A stretch of 44,777 bases of DNA from Balneolaceae bacterium. GTDB taxonomy: Bacteria; Bacteroidota; Rhodothermia; Balneolales; Balneolaceae. This document shows, piece after piece, positions 10,165-19,129 of this stretch (position 1 is its first letter; every line of letters begins with the position of its first letter). The notes beneath the pieces were generated by a model. It did no database searches. It saw only the letters and a list, made by a program, of their open reading frames with translations, and was not told the origin of the DNA. The stretch is from assembly GCA_007134085.1 (NCBI GenBank), contig SLLL01000078.1, positions 1 to 44,777 of the forward strand. The letters run 5' to 3'. A program made the position numbers and the translations under genes.

Positions 10165-11325
10165 TTAGAATACGTACCCCGCTCCAAAATAAATTCTCCA
10201 CGTTTCATTTGAAAATCCAACATCTCCCCTGATGATTAAATCCGGGTTTAAAAGTGTAAAGGCTGTACCAATCCCAAAAACTTGCTTCCAACCATCAAAA
10301 AAAGCGCCGGAATCGAAATCGGAATAAACACGGCCGGTATCCCAGAAGGTTTGCATGCCAATATCAATTCTATCATCAAATACACTAAAAAGCCATGTAC
10401 GAAGTTCGAGCATGCTAAGTACAGAGCTGTCTCCCCTGAAACGGTTTCTGTGATAACCTCGCAATCCATTTTCGTTTCCTATGATTGGCAGAGACCAGAA
10501 TGGTGCATCGCCAAGGGTATGCTCTGCCACCAATCTGTGAGCTATTGTAATGTTATGTCTAAGAGGAAAATAATGGCGAAAATCACCATTAAGGCTGGTG
10601 AAGCTAAAATTACTAAATAGAACAGAATGGCTTGTATTGAACCCAACTTCGTAACGCACGCCGGTGTTTGGAGAAAATTCGCTGTTTCGGCTGTCTGCAA
10701 TAAATCCAAACCCTGCTTTCACCACTCTTGCAGACCCAAAACCTTCGGGTTCATCACTAAAAAAGAGAGTTTCATCGCCTGTTGAGAGGCCGTTCACTCG
10801 CCAAAACGTCACATCACCAAAAAAATCGAGATTGCCACTTTCACCAAATGCTAAAATTCCCTTGCGTACTATATAGTTTAGGAAAAATTCCCTGTTTTCG
10901 TAAAAGTTGAAGCCATCTTCATATGCCGAATCTGAAAATTCAGAATCATTGCCGATACCAAAGTAGTGCCCCTTTCTTTCTCTCTGCCCAATAAAATCTA
11001 TCCTGCTTCGGATGTCAGACCCGAAAAGCCTCGTACGGTCGTACTCCAGTTTCGAGATTATTTCCCCATTCGTCGAGAAAGTTATATCCGTTTTAAGCAT
11101 GCTCAGAAACGGACGTAGATTTATATCGTAATTTATCCGTTGCAACAAACCACCTCCAATAAATCCCTGATCAGAGTTATACCCTAAAAGAGGCAGAACA
11201 GAGTAATAGCTGCCTATTTTGGCATCGGGTGGCAATGGATCGCGATCGGGTGGAATAACCTGTGCATTAGCATTATTGACAGAGATCAAAAAGAACAGGG
11301 CAAAAAAAAGTGGGAAAAGCCTCAT
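10165..11325 (-). CDS. BamA/Omp85-type (surface antigen D15) outer-membrane barrel protein
   Basis: Signal peptide; ENGLRGYHRNRFRGDSSVLSMLELRTWL; terminal YFGAGYVF. Confidence 0.75.
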   Translation of the reverse strand: MRLFPLFFALFFLISVNNANAQVIPPDRDPLPPDAKIGSYYSVLPLLGYNSDQGFIGGGLLQRINYDINLRPFLSMLKTDITFSTNGEIISKLEYDRTRLFGSDIRSRIDFIGQRERKGHYFGIGNDSEFSDSAYEDGFNFYENREFFLNYIVRKGILAFGESGNLDFFGDVTFWRVNGLSTGDETLFFSDEPEGFGSARVVKAGFGFIADSRNSEFSPNTGVRYEVGFNTSHSVLFSNFSFTSLNGDFRHYFPLRHNITIAHRLVAEHTLGDAPFWSLPIIGNENGLRGYHRNRFRGDSSVLSMLELRTWLFSVFDDRIDIGMQTFWDTGRVYSDFDSGAFFDGWKQVFGIGTAFTLLNPDLIIRGDVGFSNETWRIYFGAGYVF

Positions 11326-11727
11326 TCAGAGTAAACCCTCTTCTTCCAAAATCTCAAGTGTGGTTACTGCGTGCCTGAAGTGTGGAATCACTATGCTGCC
11401 ACCAACCACAAGGGCAACGTTTAACGCATCTACAATCTCTTCTTTGGTTGAGCCGGTTTTTGCGCACTGCTCCAAATGGTAGTCAATACAGTCGTTGCAG
11501 CGGAGCACCGCAGATGCCACCAGGCCAAGCAACTCTTTGGTTTTACTGGGCAAAGCACCGTCTTTGTATGTGTTTGAATCGAGATTAAAAAAACGCTTTA
11601 CACCCAGATGATCCAGCCCTAATACTTTATCGTTAGCAGCCTGTCGGCTTTTTCTGAACTCTTCAAGCCTGTTCGAATTTGTGCTCATAAAACTATTGAT
11701 TGCCAAGGATTCATTTTTCATATTCAA
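11326..11727 (-). CDS. Carboxymuconolactone decarboxylase/AhpD-like protein
   Basis: LPSKTKELLGLVASAVLRCNDCIDYHLEQCAKTGSTKEEIVDALNVALVVGGS, CxxC motif. Confidence 0.85.
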   Translation of the reverse strand: MNMKNESLAINSFMSTNSNRLEEFRKSRQAANDKVLGLDHLGVKRFFNLDSNTYKDGALPSKTKELLGLVASAVLRCNDCIDYHLEQCAKTGSTKEEIVDALNVALVVGGSIVIPHFRHAVTTLEILEEEGLL

Positions 11728-11752
11728 CGCTGAAAGGTAAGAATTATCTCAT

Positions 11753-13258
11753 TTGTTTAGCAGAAGAAGATCATATAAACATAAGCTGGTTGCCATGGGC
11801 GACAGCATGGCTCAGGGGTTCAAAAACGGGGGGATCTATCGCACAGACCTCAGTTTTCCTGCACTTCTTGCGCGGTCTATGGGCAGCTCTGTTCAATTCG
11901 ATCAACCCTCCTTTTCTGCCCAGGCAGGCATCCCGATTAATATTGAGGTTTTGATCAGAGGGCTTGCAGAGAAATATGGCGATGAAATATCCCTGAGAAA
12001 CTCATTACCGGCAGCAAGAGAGATGTATAAAACCCTAAGCCGGATTAAGTCCTATTGGGATGGGCATCTAAAATCGCTTCAGGTTGATCAGCTCACACCC
12101 TACCACAATCAGGCAATCTGGGGATTTTCCATCAGCGATACCATGCTTATCAACGATCACTACAGCCGAAACTACTTAACGAATATGCGGCCACGCTACT
12201 CGGTTTTTAATGTGCTGCCCGATAATGCGATGTACACCACAGCACGGCTTGTGTTAAACCCATCCTTTAACACTGCAACTGAAAATAACACCATGCTGAA
12301 CAATGTTGATCTGCTTCAAAATGATGGTGGAATCGAGAATCTCATTGTTTGCATTGGGCACAATAACATTGTTGGCACTGTAACAAAACTGAGGATAGAC
12401 TTTTCCGAAAAAGAGGACCTGAATAATTACTACGCCGAACGAAAGTGTACGGTATTCAGGCCGGAACATTTCAAAGAGGAACTCTACACACTCTATTCAC
12501 ACATTTCGCGAATGAACGTGAAGAACGTCTTTGTGCCCACTATTCCTTACGTAACCATACCACCGGCAACACGGGGAGTTAACAAAAACGGGCAGCCATC
12601 AAATGGCGCATATTTCGATTATTACGCCCGCTTCTGGATTTGGGATGAGGATTTTGACCCTGAAAAACATCCCCATCTCACAAAAAATGACGCCATTTTG
12701 CTCGATCAGATTGTGGACCAGTATAATGAGATCATCAGGCGGCTGGCTGCTGAGTTTGATTTTAGTGTGGTACCAGTTGCACGCTATGTGAAAGCAGCAG
12801 CAAGGCGAAGGCATCCGAAGCAACACATTGAACCGTACCCATCAGAATTTATTGAGGCGTTAAAGAGAAATGAAAAAACAAACTATTTGGTGAATAATAA
12901 CGGATATCCGCGCATATCTACCGACTATCTCCGCCTTGATGATAAAACCGGCAGGCTCGACCGTGGAGGCATCTTCAGTTTGGATGGCCTTCACCCAACT
13001 ACGATTGGCTATGGGTTAATCGCAAATATGTACCGTATGAGTATGGAAAAACGTGGAGTGAAATTTGAGCACCCATTCGATTGGGATTTTGTAATAGAGA
13101 ACGAAACACTGGTTACAGATCCCCCACCGTTGATGCACGACCTCAGAAATCTTCTGCGCTTCTTAGCGATGACCGGGCAGGAGCGACTTACATTCTTTGG
13201 AAAAAATGTGCTCGAAATTCTTTTGGAAACATTTTCTTCAAGGCCGGAACTCGATTAA
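11753..13258 (+). CDS. SGNH/GDSL-type hydrolase
   Basis: Block I AMGDSMAQG, IGHNN, block V SLDGLHPTTIGYGLIAN; TTG start. Confidence 0.7.
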   Translation: MFSRRRSYKHKLVAMGDSMAQGFKNGGIYRTDLSFPALLARSMGSSVQFDQPSFSAQAGIPINIEVLIRGLAEKYGDEISLRNSLPAAREMYKTLSRIKSYWDGHLKSLQVDQLTPYHNQAIWGFSISDTMLINDHYSRNYLTNMRPRYSVFNVLPDNAMYTTARLVLNPSFNTATENNTMLNNVDLLQNDGGIENLIVCIGHNNIVGTVTKLRIDFSEKEDLNNYYAERKCTVFRPEHFKEELYTLYSHISRMNVKNVFVPTIPYVTIPPATRGVNKNGQPSNGAYFDYYARFWIWDEDFDPEKHPHLTKNDAILLDQIVDQYNEIIRRLAAEFDFSVVPVARYVKAAARRRHPKQHIEPYPSEFIEALKRNEKTNYLVNNNGYPRISTDYLRLDDKTGRLDRGGIFSLDGLHPTTIGYGLIANMYRMSMEKRGVKFEHPFDWDFVIENETLVTDPPPLMHDLRNLLRFLAMTGQERLTFFGKNVLEILLETFSSRPELD

Positions 13259-14601
13259 CCCGAAGCCACTCTGTCTGCCAGTTTCAATCCGTTCAGAATA
13301 CAGTCCGGCACAGAGATACCATGCCTGTAGTTGCCCGCCAAATACAAACCCGGGTTTTGATTTTCAATGGAATCAAATACCTGCAAAATTTCATCGTAGC
13401 CAACATGATATGCAGGTATTGATTTAGGCCAGTAGACGTGATCGATGAATGCAGGCTCACCCTCTGACCCAATAATATCCCTGAGTTCATCAAGTACAAT
13501 GGGCAGCAGCTTTTCGGTTTCAAGAGATCCAAGTTTTGGCTGACGGCCACCACCCACAAATACGGTGAGTAGATGATGCCCTGCAGGTGCTCTTTCCTCA
13601 AAAAGTGTTGATGAAAAGAGCGCACCAAGAACGGATCGGTTCTCTTTCTCAGGAACCAGAAAACCGAATCCGTCAAGCGGATGGCTCACCTGATCCTTCC
13701 TGAATCCAAGGCAAAAAACCGAAAGCGGTGGATAGTAAACTGATTGAATCTTTGCCATCTGCACTTTTTTAATCGACAGTAGTTCGGTGTTCCATTTGTA
13801 GAGCGGCGTATTTAAAACAACGGAATCAAAAGGCCCATACTGCTTTTTGCCTGAAATAAGATGCCAGCCGTCCAGCATTTTTTCGATACTTGATATTTCT
13901 GTGTTGAGATGAACTGTGTCTAACTTTGATGCAAGGATAGTTGGCATCTGGCCAATTCCGTCCCTGAATGAGATCAGTTCTCTTTTAATTCGTCCCGACT
14001 GTTTTCGCTTTTTAGCCCCAGCAAAACTTCCCCAAATAAGCGAACCGTACTCCTGCTCCAGGTTGTGCATCATCGGGAAAGCGTGCCTCAGGGAAAGTGA
14101 ATCAGGGCTGTTTGCAAAAATACCCGCCACAAAGGGGTTTATGGCATAATCAAGTATCTGCTGCCCAAGCCGGCGTTTAGTAAATTCTGCAACGGTTTGA
14201 TCCGGATTCGTACTTTTCGAAATAAACGGTTCTGCAAGCACCCTAAATTTTCCCTTCAGGCTAAAAAGTGGTGTTTTTACTGCGCCGGTTACAGAACCCG
14301 GAAGAGCTTCTAATTTGCCATTTTTTAAAATATATCTTTTTTCAGCAGATGGGTTTGCTGTTACTTTTTGGTCAAGTAGCCCGGTTTCTTCAAGAAACAC
14401 TTTTACAGTTTTGTCCTTCAGCAACATTGTGTTTGGGCCATATTCCACTTGCCAGCTACCACTTTTTACGGTTTTGATGGCGCCTCCCGGCAAGCTGTTT
14501 TTCTCGAACAGATGGCATTCAAAACCCTGTTTTTGCAATGTGTATGCTGTTACTAAACCGGTAATTCCTGCACCTATTATAGCTATTCGCTCTTTACTCA
14601 T
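13255..14601 (-). CDS. hemG: Protoporphyrinogen oxidase
   Basis: IAIIGAGITGLVTAYTLQKQGFECHLFEKNSLPGGAIKT; NPFVAGIFANSPDSLSLRHAFP; C-terminal GLYLAGNYRHGISVPDCILNGLKLADRVA. Confidence 0.9.
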   Translation of the reverse strand: MSKERIAIIGAGITGLVTAYTLQKQGFECHLFEKNSLPGGAIKTVKSGSWQVEYGPNTMLLKDKTVKVFLEETGLLDQKVTANPSAEKRYILKNGKLEALPGSVTGAVKTPLFSLKGKFRVLAEPFISKSTNPDQTVAEFTKRRLGQQILDYAINPFVAGIFANSPDSLSLRHAFPMMHNLEQEYGSLIWGSFAGAKKRKQSGRIKRELISFRDGIGQMPTILASKLDTVHLNTEISSIEKMLDGWHLISGKKQYGPFDSVVLNTPLYKWNTELLSIKKVQMAKIQSVYYPPLSVFCLGFRKDQVSHPLDGFGFLVPEKENRSVLGALFSSTLFEERAPAGHHLLTVFVGGGRQPKLGSLETEKLLPIVLDELRDIIGSEGEPAFIDHVYWPKSIPAYHVGYDEILQVFDSIENQNPGLYLAGNYRHGISVPDCILNGLKLADRVASG

Positions 14602-14644
14602 ACCATATCAAAACATTTTATACATGCTGAAGCAAATTCTCACT

Positions 14645-14663
14645 ATTTAGATATATTCTAAAT
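14645..14663. promoter_or_regulatory. Putative DtxR-type metalloregulator operator ATTTAGA-N5-TCTAAAT
   Basis: Perfect 7-bp arms, 5-bp spacer, in hemG/TonB-receptor intergenic region; extra TCTAAAT copies at 14690-14696 and 14706-14712. Confidence 0.45.
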
Positions 14664-14734
14664 AAGGTTGCCTTTCATTGGTTTTTCTTTCTAAATTGGA
14701 ATCAGTCTAAATAAAGAATTTAACAATTGAGATC

Positions 14735-16978
14735 TTGTCCACATTGTCCTGTTTCAAACTAACCTTCTCTGCACTTATTGGCACGCTAATTTTTTCGGCC
14801 GCTGCATTGGCGAAAGGTTCGCCAACTGCAGAAAGTGATACAACAAAAACCATCGATGAAATAATTCTGGATCGAATAACGGTTGTAGGGGCACCGGTTT
14901 GGATAAATTCCATTCCGGGTGCAGCAAGCTACATCAGCCCGGCTGATCTTCAGAGACAAAACTACACCGATATAAACAGGATTCTGCGAACAGTGAGCGG
15001 GATAAACATCCAGGAAGAAGACGGATTTGGCCTTCGCCCTAATATAGGCATGAGAGGTGCCGGTGTAGAACGCAGCACCAAAATTAACCTGATGGAAGAT
15101 GGTATTCTTGCTGCACCAGCCCCCTACTCTGCCCCTGCGGCATACTACTTTCCCAATATGGGCCGAATTAACTCTGTTGAGGTGAGAAAGGGGTCAGCCC
15201 AAATAAAATATGGGCCAAATACTACCGGTGGGGCTATTAATTTGATCTCTACCCCAATTCCCTCAAGTTTCGCCGGTATGGCTGAGCTAAGTATTGGCGA
15301 GAACAACTCGAACAAAGTTTATACGAACCTAGGCAATCAGCACAAGAATTTTGGATACATGGTAGAAGCGTTGCATATGGGCAATGATGGCTTCAAACAG
15401 TTGGATAACAACGGCAGCACCGGTTTTACAATCAACGATTTTCTCGGAAAGTTTATGGTCCGTACAAATCCTGATGCCCCGATATTTCAGCGGCTTGAGT
15501 TGAAGGCTGGATACAATGACCAATATTCAGACGAAACTTATCTTGGACTCACCCGGGATGATTTCGCCCGAACTCCACTTCGGCGATACGCCGGCTCACA
15601 GGCAGACCGCATGGATACCGAGCATATACAGTTGATGGCGAGACATTTTGCCCTCTTTTCAGATCATGTAGATCTAACCACAACTCTTTACAGAAATACG
15701 TTTTCGCGTGAGTGGTACAAATTGCAATCAGTAAACAATACAGGCCTCGCAAATGTTCTAAACCATCCGGAACAGCATCAATCGGCTTTAGCTGTACTTC
15801 GTGGCTCAGACAGTGATGACAATGCGCTGGTTGTTCGCTCAAACAACCGTACATATTATTCGCAAGGTGTTGAAAGTATTCTTGCCATTTCTTTCGATAC
15901 CGGAGAGATCAGAAATCAGGTTGAATTTGGTGTTCGCTTTCATCAGGATGAGGAAGACAGATTTCAGTTTGAAGACGGATACCGAATGCAAAATGGAGAG
16001 ATGGTACTGACAAGTGCAGGTGTACCCGGTACTCAGGCGAACAGAATTGGTTCGGCCACTGCACTTTCTATCTACTTGAAAGATCAAATTACTTACAACA
16101 GGCTCACTTTTTCACCGGGTATTCGGTTTGAAAATATCTGGTTCACAAACAGAAATTATGGCACTTCAGATGTTGAAAGAACAGGTGTTAATCTTATTGA
16201 AACGGAATACACCATCAGCGAATTTGTACCGGGTGCCGGAGTTACATTTAAATTATCTGATAATTTCACATTAATTTCCGGGGTTCACAGGGGATTTTCC
16301 CCTCCAAGCCCCGGTTCAGCAAGCGATACCCGCTCGGAACAAAGTATAAACTACGAATTAGGTTTCCGTTTTGCGGATAATCTTGTCAGATCTGAATTGA
16401 TTGGTTTTTATAACAACTACAGTAATCTGCTTGGATCTGATCTTGCTGCAGGTGGCGGTGGAGGTACTACTGCTCAGTTCAATGCCGGTAAAGTGAGGGT
16501 TTATGGAGTTGAATTTAGTACAAACACAGATTTTTCTGATCTGTTTGATTTTTCATCAGTTACATTTCCTTTCAACCTAAACTATACTTTCACAAATGCA
16601 ACATTCCGTTCTGATTTTGTGAGTGATTTTGGGCCATGGGGTAGTGTTGTTGCCGGCGATGAGATTCCATACATACCAAGACACCAGCTAAACGCCGCCC
16701 TTGGTTTTGGTAAAGGCGCTTATTCGTTAAATCTTAATACCGTTTTTTCACCACACATCAGAACGGTTGCAGGCAGCGGATCGCCAAATCTGAACGAACG
16801 TACGGACAGATACTTTTTGCTTGATCTGAGTAGTAATTATCAGGCAACATCATCAGTTAATCTTTTTGTGAACGTTAGAAATCTGCTTGATCAAACCTAC
16901 ATCGTATCTGACAGGCCGGCGGGTGTTCGTCCCGGACTGCCCCGCACATTTATGGGAGGCATGCGGTTTACTCTCTAA
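14735..16978 (+). CDS. FecA-like TonB-dependent receptor
   Basis: Plug GLRPNIGMRGAGVERSTKINLMEDGILAAPAPYSAPAAYYFPNMGRINSVEVRKGSAQIKYGPNTTGGAINLIST; barrel ends GMRFTL. Start uncertain: TTG at 14735, or upstream non-ATG codon. Confidence 0.85.
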   Translation: MSTLSCFKLTFSALIGTLIFSAAALAKGSPTAESDTTKTIDEIILDRITVVGAPVWINSIPGAASYISPADLQRQNYTDINRILRTVSGINIQEEDGFGLRPNIGMRGAGVERSTKINLMEDGILAAPAPYSAPAAYYFPNMGRINSVEVRKGSAQIKYGPNTTGGAINLISTPIPSSFAGMAELSIGENNSNKVYTNLGNQHKNFGYMVEALHMGNDGFKQLDNNGSTGFTINDFLGKFMVRTNPDAPIFQRLELKAGYNDQYSDETYLGLTRDDFARTPLRRYAGSQADRMDTEHIQLMARHFALFSDHVDLTTTLYRNTFSREWYKLQSVNNTGLANVLNHPEQHQSALAVLRGSDSDDNALVVRSNNRTYYSQGVESILAISFDTGEIRNQVEFGVRFHQDEEDRFQFEDGYRMQNGEMVLTSAGVPGTQANRIGSATALSIYLKDQITYNRLTFSPGIRFENIWFTNRNYGTSDVERTGVNLIETEYTISEFVPGAGVTFKLSDNFTLISGVHRGFSPPSPGSASDTRSEQSINYELGFRFADNLVRSELIGFYNNYSNLLGSDLAAGGGGGTTAQFNAGKVRVYGVEFSTNTDFSDLFDFSSVTFPFNLNYTFTNATFRSDFVSDFGPWGSVVAGDEIPYIPRHQLNAALGFGKGAYSLNLNTVFSPHIRTVAGSGSPNLNERTDRYFLLDLSSNYQATSSVNLFVNVRNLLDQTYIVSDRPAGVRPGLPRTFMGGMRFTL

Positions 16979-17041
16979 GCAATCGGTATTATCAAAAGCT
17001 GCTTACTCACGATGAGTTTTTATTTTGTACGCCGATCTGTG

Positions 17042-17049
17042 TACCTTTG
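17042..17049 (+). promoter_or_regulatory. Possible Bacteroidota-type -7 element TACCTTTG
   Basis: Exact TAnnTTTG 25 bp before ATG at 17074; upstream TTTG at 17024-17027 but spacing is short (14 nt). Confidence 0.25.
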
Positions 17050-17073
17050 TAGCCGAATTAAGGTATGGAGTTT

Positions 17074-17892
17074 ATGAAAATTTCGGTTTTGGGATGTGGC
17101 TGGCTGGGCTTCCCGCTTGCACAACGCCTGCATTCACACAACTATTCAATAAAGGGTTCAACCACAACAGAGGCAAAGCTACAAACTCTCAGGCAGAACG
17201 GTATTACACCGTTTCTTATCAACTTGCCCAAATCGCTTGATGATGAAGCCATAATTCCGTTTTGGCAGAGTGATGTTCTGATTCTGAATGTACCACCCCG
17301 TTTGGGTAAAGGTGAATCAGCCGGCAGTTTTGTTAAGGCTACAGAACAAATTGTTGAGAAGTGCAGGCAACATAACCTTTCGTGGATCATTTTCACCAGT
17401 TCTACTTCTGTTTACAGTGAAACAGGTGGAATTACCAAAGAAGAAGATGCAGAGCCCGGCAGTGCATCCAGGCCAGCAGGTGAAGAGTTGCTTAAAGCCG
17501 AAGAGATTATCAAAAATTCCGGATTAGACTACACAATTCTTCGTCTTGGGGGTTTATACGGTTATGGAAGGCATCCAATAAAATATTTGAGCGGAAAAAA
17601 AGATCTTGACGGAGCATCAAAACCTGTAAACTTTGTTCATCAAACAGATTGTGTAAATGTAATCTGCGAAATAATCCGCCAGAAAAAGCGAAATGAAATT
17701 TATAATGTGGTTTCAGATGGCCACCCGCCACGTAAAGAATTTTATGAGAGTGCAGCCGAGCATTTCAATCTCCCAAAACCTCACTTTAAAGAATCAAACG
17801 GCAAAGTGTACAGGGTTGTATCGAATCAAAAGCTAAGGGAAGAGCTGCTTTACGATTTTTCCTATCCAAACCCAATGGATCACACACCCTGA
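17074..17892 (+). CDS. NAD(P)-binding SDR/epimerase-like protein (YeeZ-like)
   Basis: MKISVLGCGWLGFPLAQRL; IIFTSSTSVYSETGG; YTILRLGGLYGYGRHPI. Confidence 0.8.
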   Translation: MKISVLGCGWLGFPLAQRLHSHNYSIKGSTTTEAKLQTLRQNGITPFLINLPKSLDDEAIIPFWQSDVLILNVPPRLGKGESAGSFVKATEQIVEKCRQHNLSWIIFTSSTSVYSETGGITKEEDAEPGSASRPAGEELLKAEEIIKNSGLDYTILRLGGLYGYGRHPIKYLSGKKDLDGASKPVNFVHQTDCVNVICEIIRQKKRNEIYNVVSDGHPPRKEFYESAAEHFNLPKPHFKESNGKVYRVVSNQKLREELLYDFSYPNPMDHTP

Positions 17893-17899
17893 GTTATTC

Positions 17900-18571
17900 T
17901 CAGCCATTTTCCTTCTTCATCACAAAAATATCTTGAGCTATTGCAAATCCAATTGTTGTAGCTCTCTCATTCTCGATAGATAACTGAAACGGCCCATCAA
18001 AAGGCTCTTTTTTTGTGATTTTGATTTTCACTCCGGGAATGAGGCCCTGTTCTTCAAGGTATCTAAGCAATTCGGGGTCCTGATTTTTTACCCGTATGAT
18101 GATACTCTCTTCATCCAAAGAAAGCTCTGTAAGGGGCTCAGATTCTATTGCCGGCATAACCCCCTCTTTAGTAGGAATAGGGTCGCCATGAGGATCTACA
18201 ATGGGATTGTTCAGCATTTCAGCAATCTTATCCTCAAACTGCTCAGAAATGTGATGTTCCAGTTTTTCTGCCTCCTCGTGAACTTCATCCCAGGAGTACC
18301 CAAGCATCTCTTTCAGGTAGAGTTCGATTAAGCGATGATGACGAATAATTTCAAGCGCAATTTTTTCGCCTGCAGCAGTGAGAGTGGTACCGTAGTATGA
18401 TTCGTAGTTTACAAGCCCCATCTCAGAAAGCCTCTTGAGCATGTTGGTAACAGATGCATTTGCAACGCCCATCCCCTCTGCCAGGCTAGACGTGGACACC
18501 CCTTTTTCCGAATCCTGCTCGAGCTTATAAATGGTTTTAAGATAATCTTCAACCGACTGGCTGCGGGCCAT
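17900..18571 (-). CDS. DtxR/MntR family metal-dependent regulator with C-terminal FeoA-like domain
   Basis: QSVEDYLKTIYKLEQDSEKGVSTSSLAEGMGVANASVTNMLKRLSEMGLVNYESYYGTTLTAAGEKIALEIIRHHRLIELYL. Confidence 0.93.
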   Translation of the reverse strand: MARSQSVEDYLKTIYKLEQDSEKGVSTSSLAEGMGVANASVTNMLKRLSEMGLVNYESYYGTTLTAAGEKIALEIIRHHRLIELYLKEMLGYSWDEVHEEAEKLEHHISEQFEDKIAEMLNNPIVDPHGDPIPTKEGVMPAIESEPLTELSLDEESIIIRVKNQDPELLRYLEEQGLIPGVKIKITKKEPFDGPFQLSIENERATTIGFAIAQDIFVMKKENG

Positions 18572-18612
18572 AGTATCAAATTCTAAAGTTACTTTTTTCT
18601 TGACATTCAGCT

Positions 18613-19098
18613 CTATCTGTTTTCCCGGTATTCATCAAACGTTTGAGACAAGAATGCATCACTGCCAACAAAACTCAACAGCTGCGAAAAAATTCCTTCA
18701 TCAAGGTATCCGGGTTGTGTTCCAATAATTGAACCTTCATGATTCAGAAAATAGGTGGTAGGCACATTTCTGTTTTGCAGGGCTTGGGCAAACTCTGATT
18801 CAGTCATCTCATTGCCATGAAAGTTCACCATCTCGTCAGACTCAACATTTATCCTGACAAGGATGAAGTACTCATTGATCGCATTTACTACATCGCTGTC
18901 AACATATACTTCGGAGTGCATTCTCTGGCAATATGGGCACCAGGCGGCGTACACATCAACCAGAATTTTTTTCTCCTGTTCGGGTGCCATTTTCAAGGCT
19001 TCTTCAAGTGAAACCGGGGTTACCTGTGCAGATTGGGCATAGATTTTGGCTGGAATAATCACCAGCAACAATACAAAAATGAGGGATAGTTTTTTCAT
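18613..19098 (-). CDS. Exported thioredoxin-fold protein
   Basis: Signal peptide MKKLSLIFVLLLVIIPAKIYA; ILVDVYAAWCPYCQRMHSEV; NVPTTYFLNHEGSIIGTQPGY; ORF track start 19146 overlaps upstream gene. Confidence 0.85.
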   Translation of the reverse strand: MKKLSLIFVLLLVIIPAKIYAQSAQVTPVSLEEALKMAPEQEKKILVDVYAAWCPYCQRMHSEVYVDSDVVNAINEYFILVRINVESDEMVNFHGNEMTESEFAQALQNRNVPTTYFLNHEGSIIGTQPGYLDEGIFSQLLSFVGSDAFLSQTFDEYRENR

Positions 19099-19129
19099 TC
19101 GGAGAAGATAACTGATTTCAGATTGTAAT

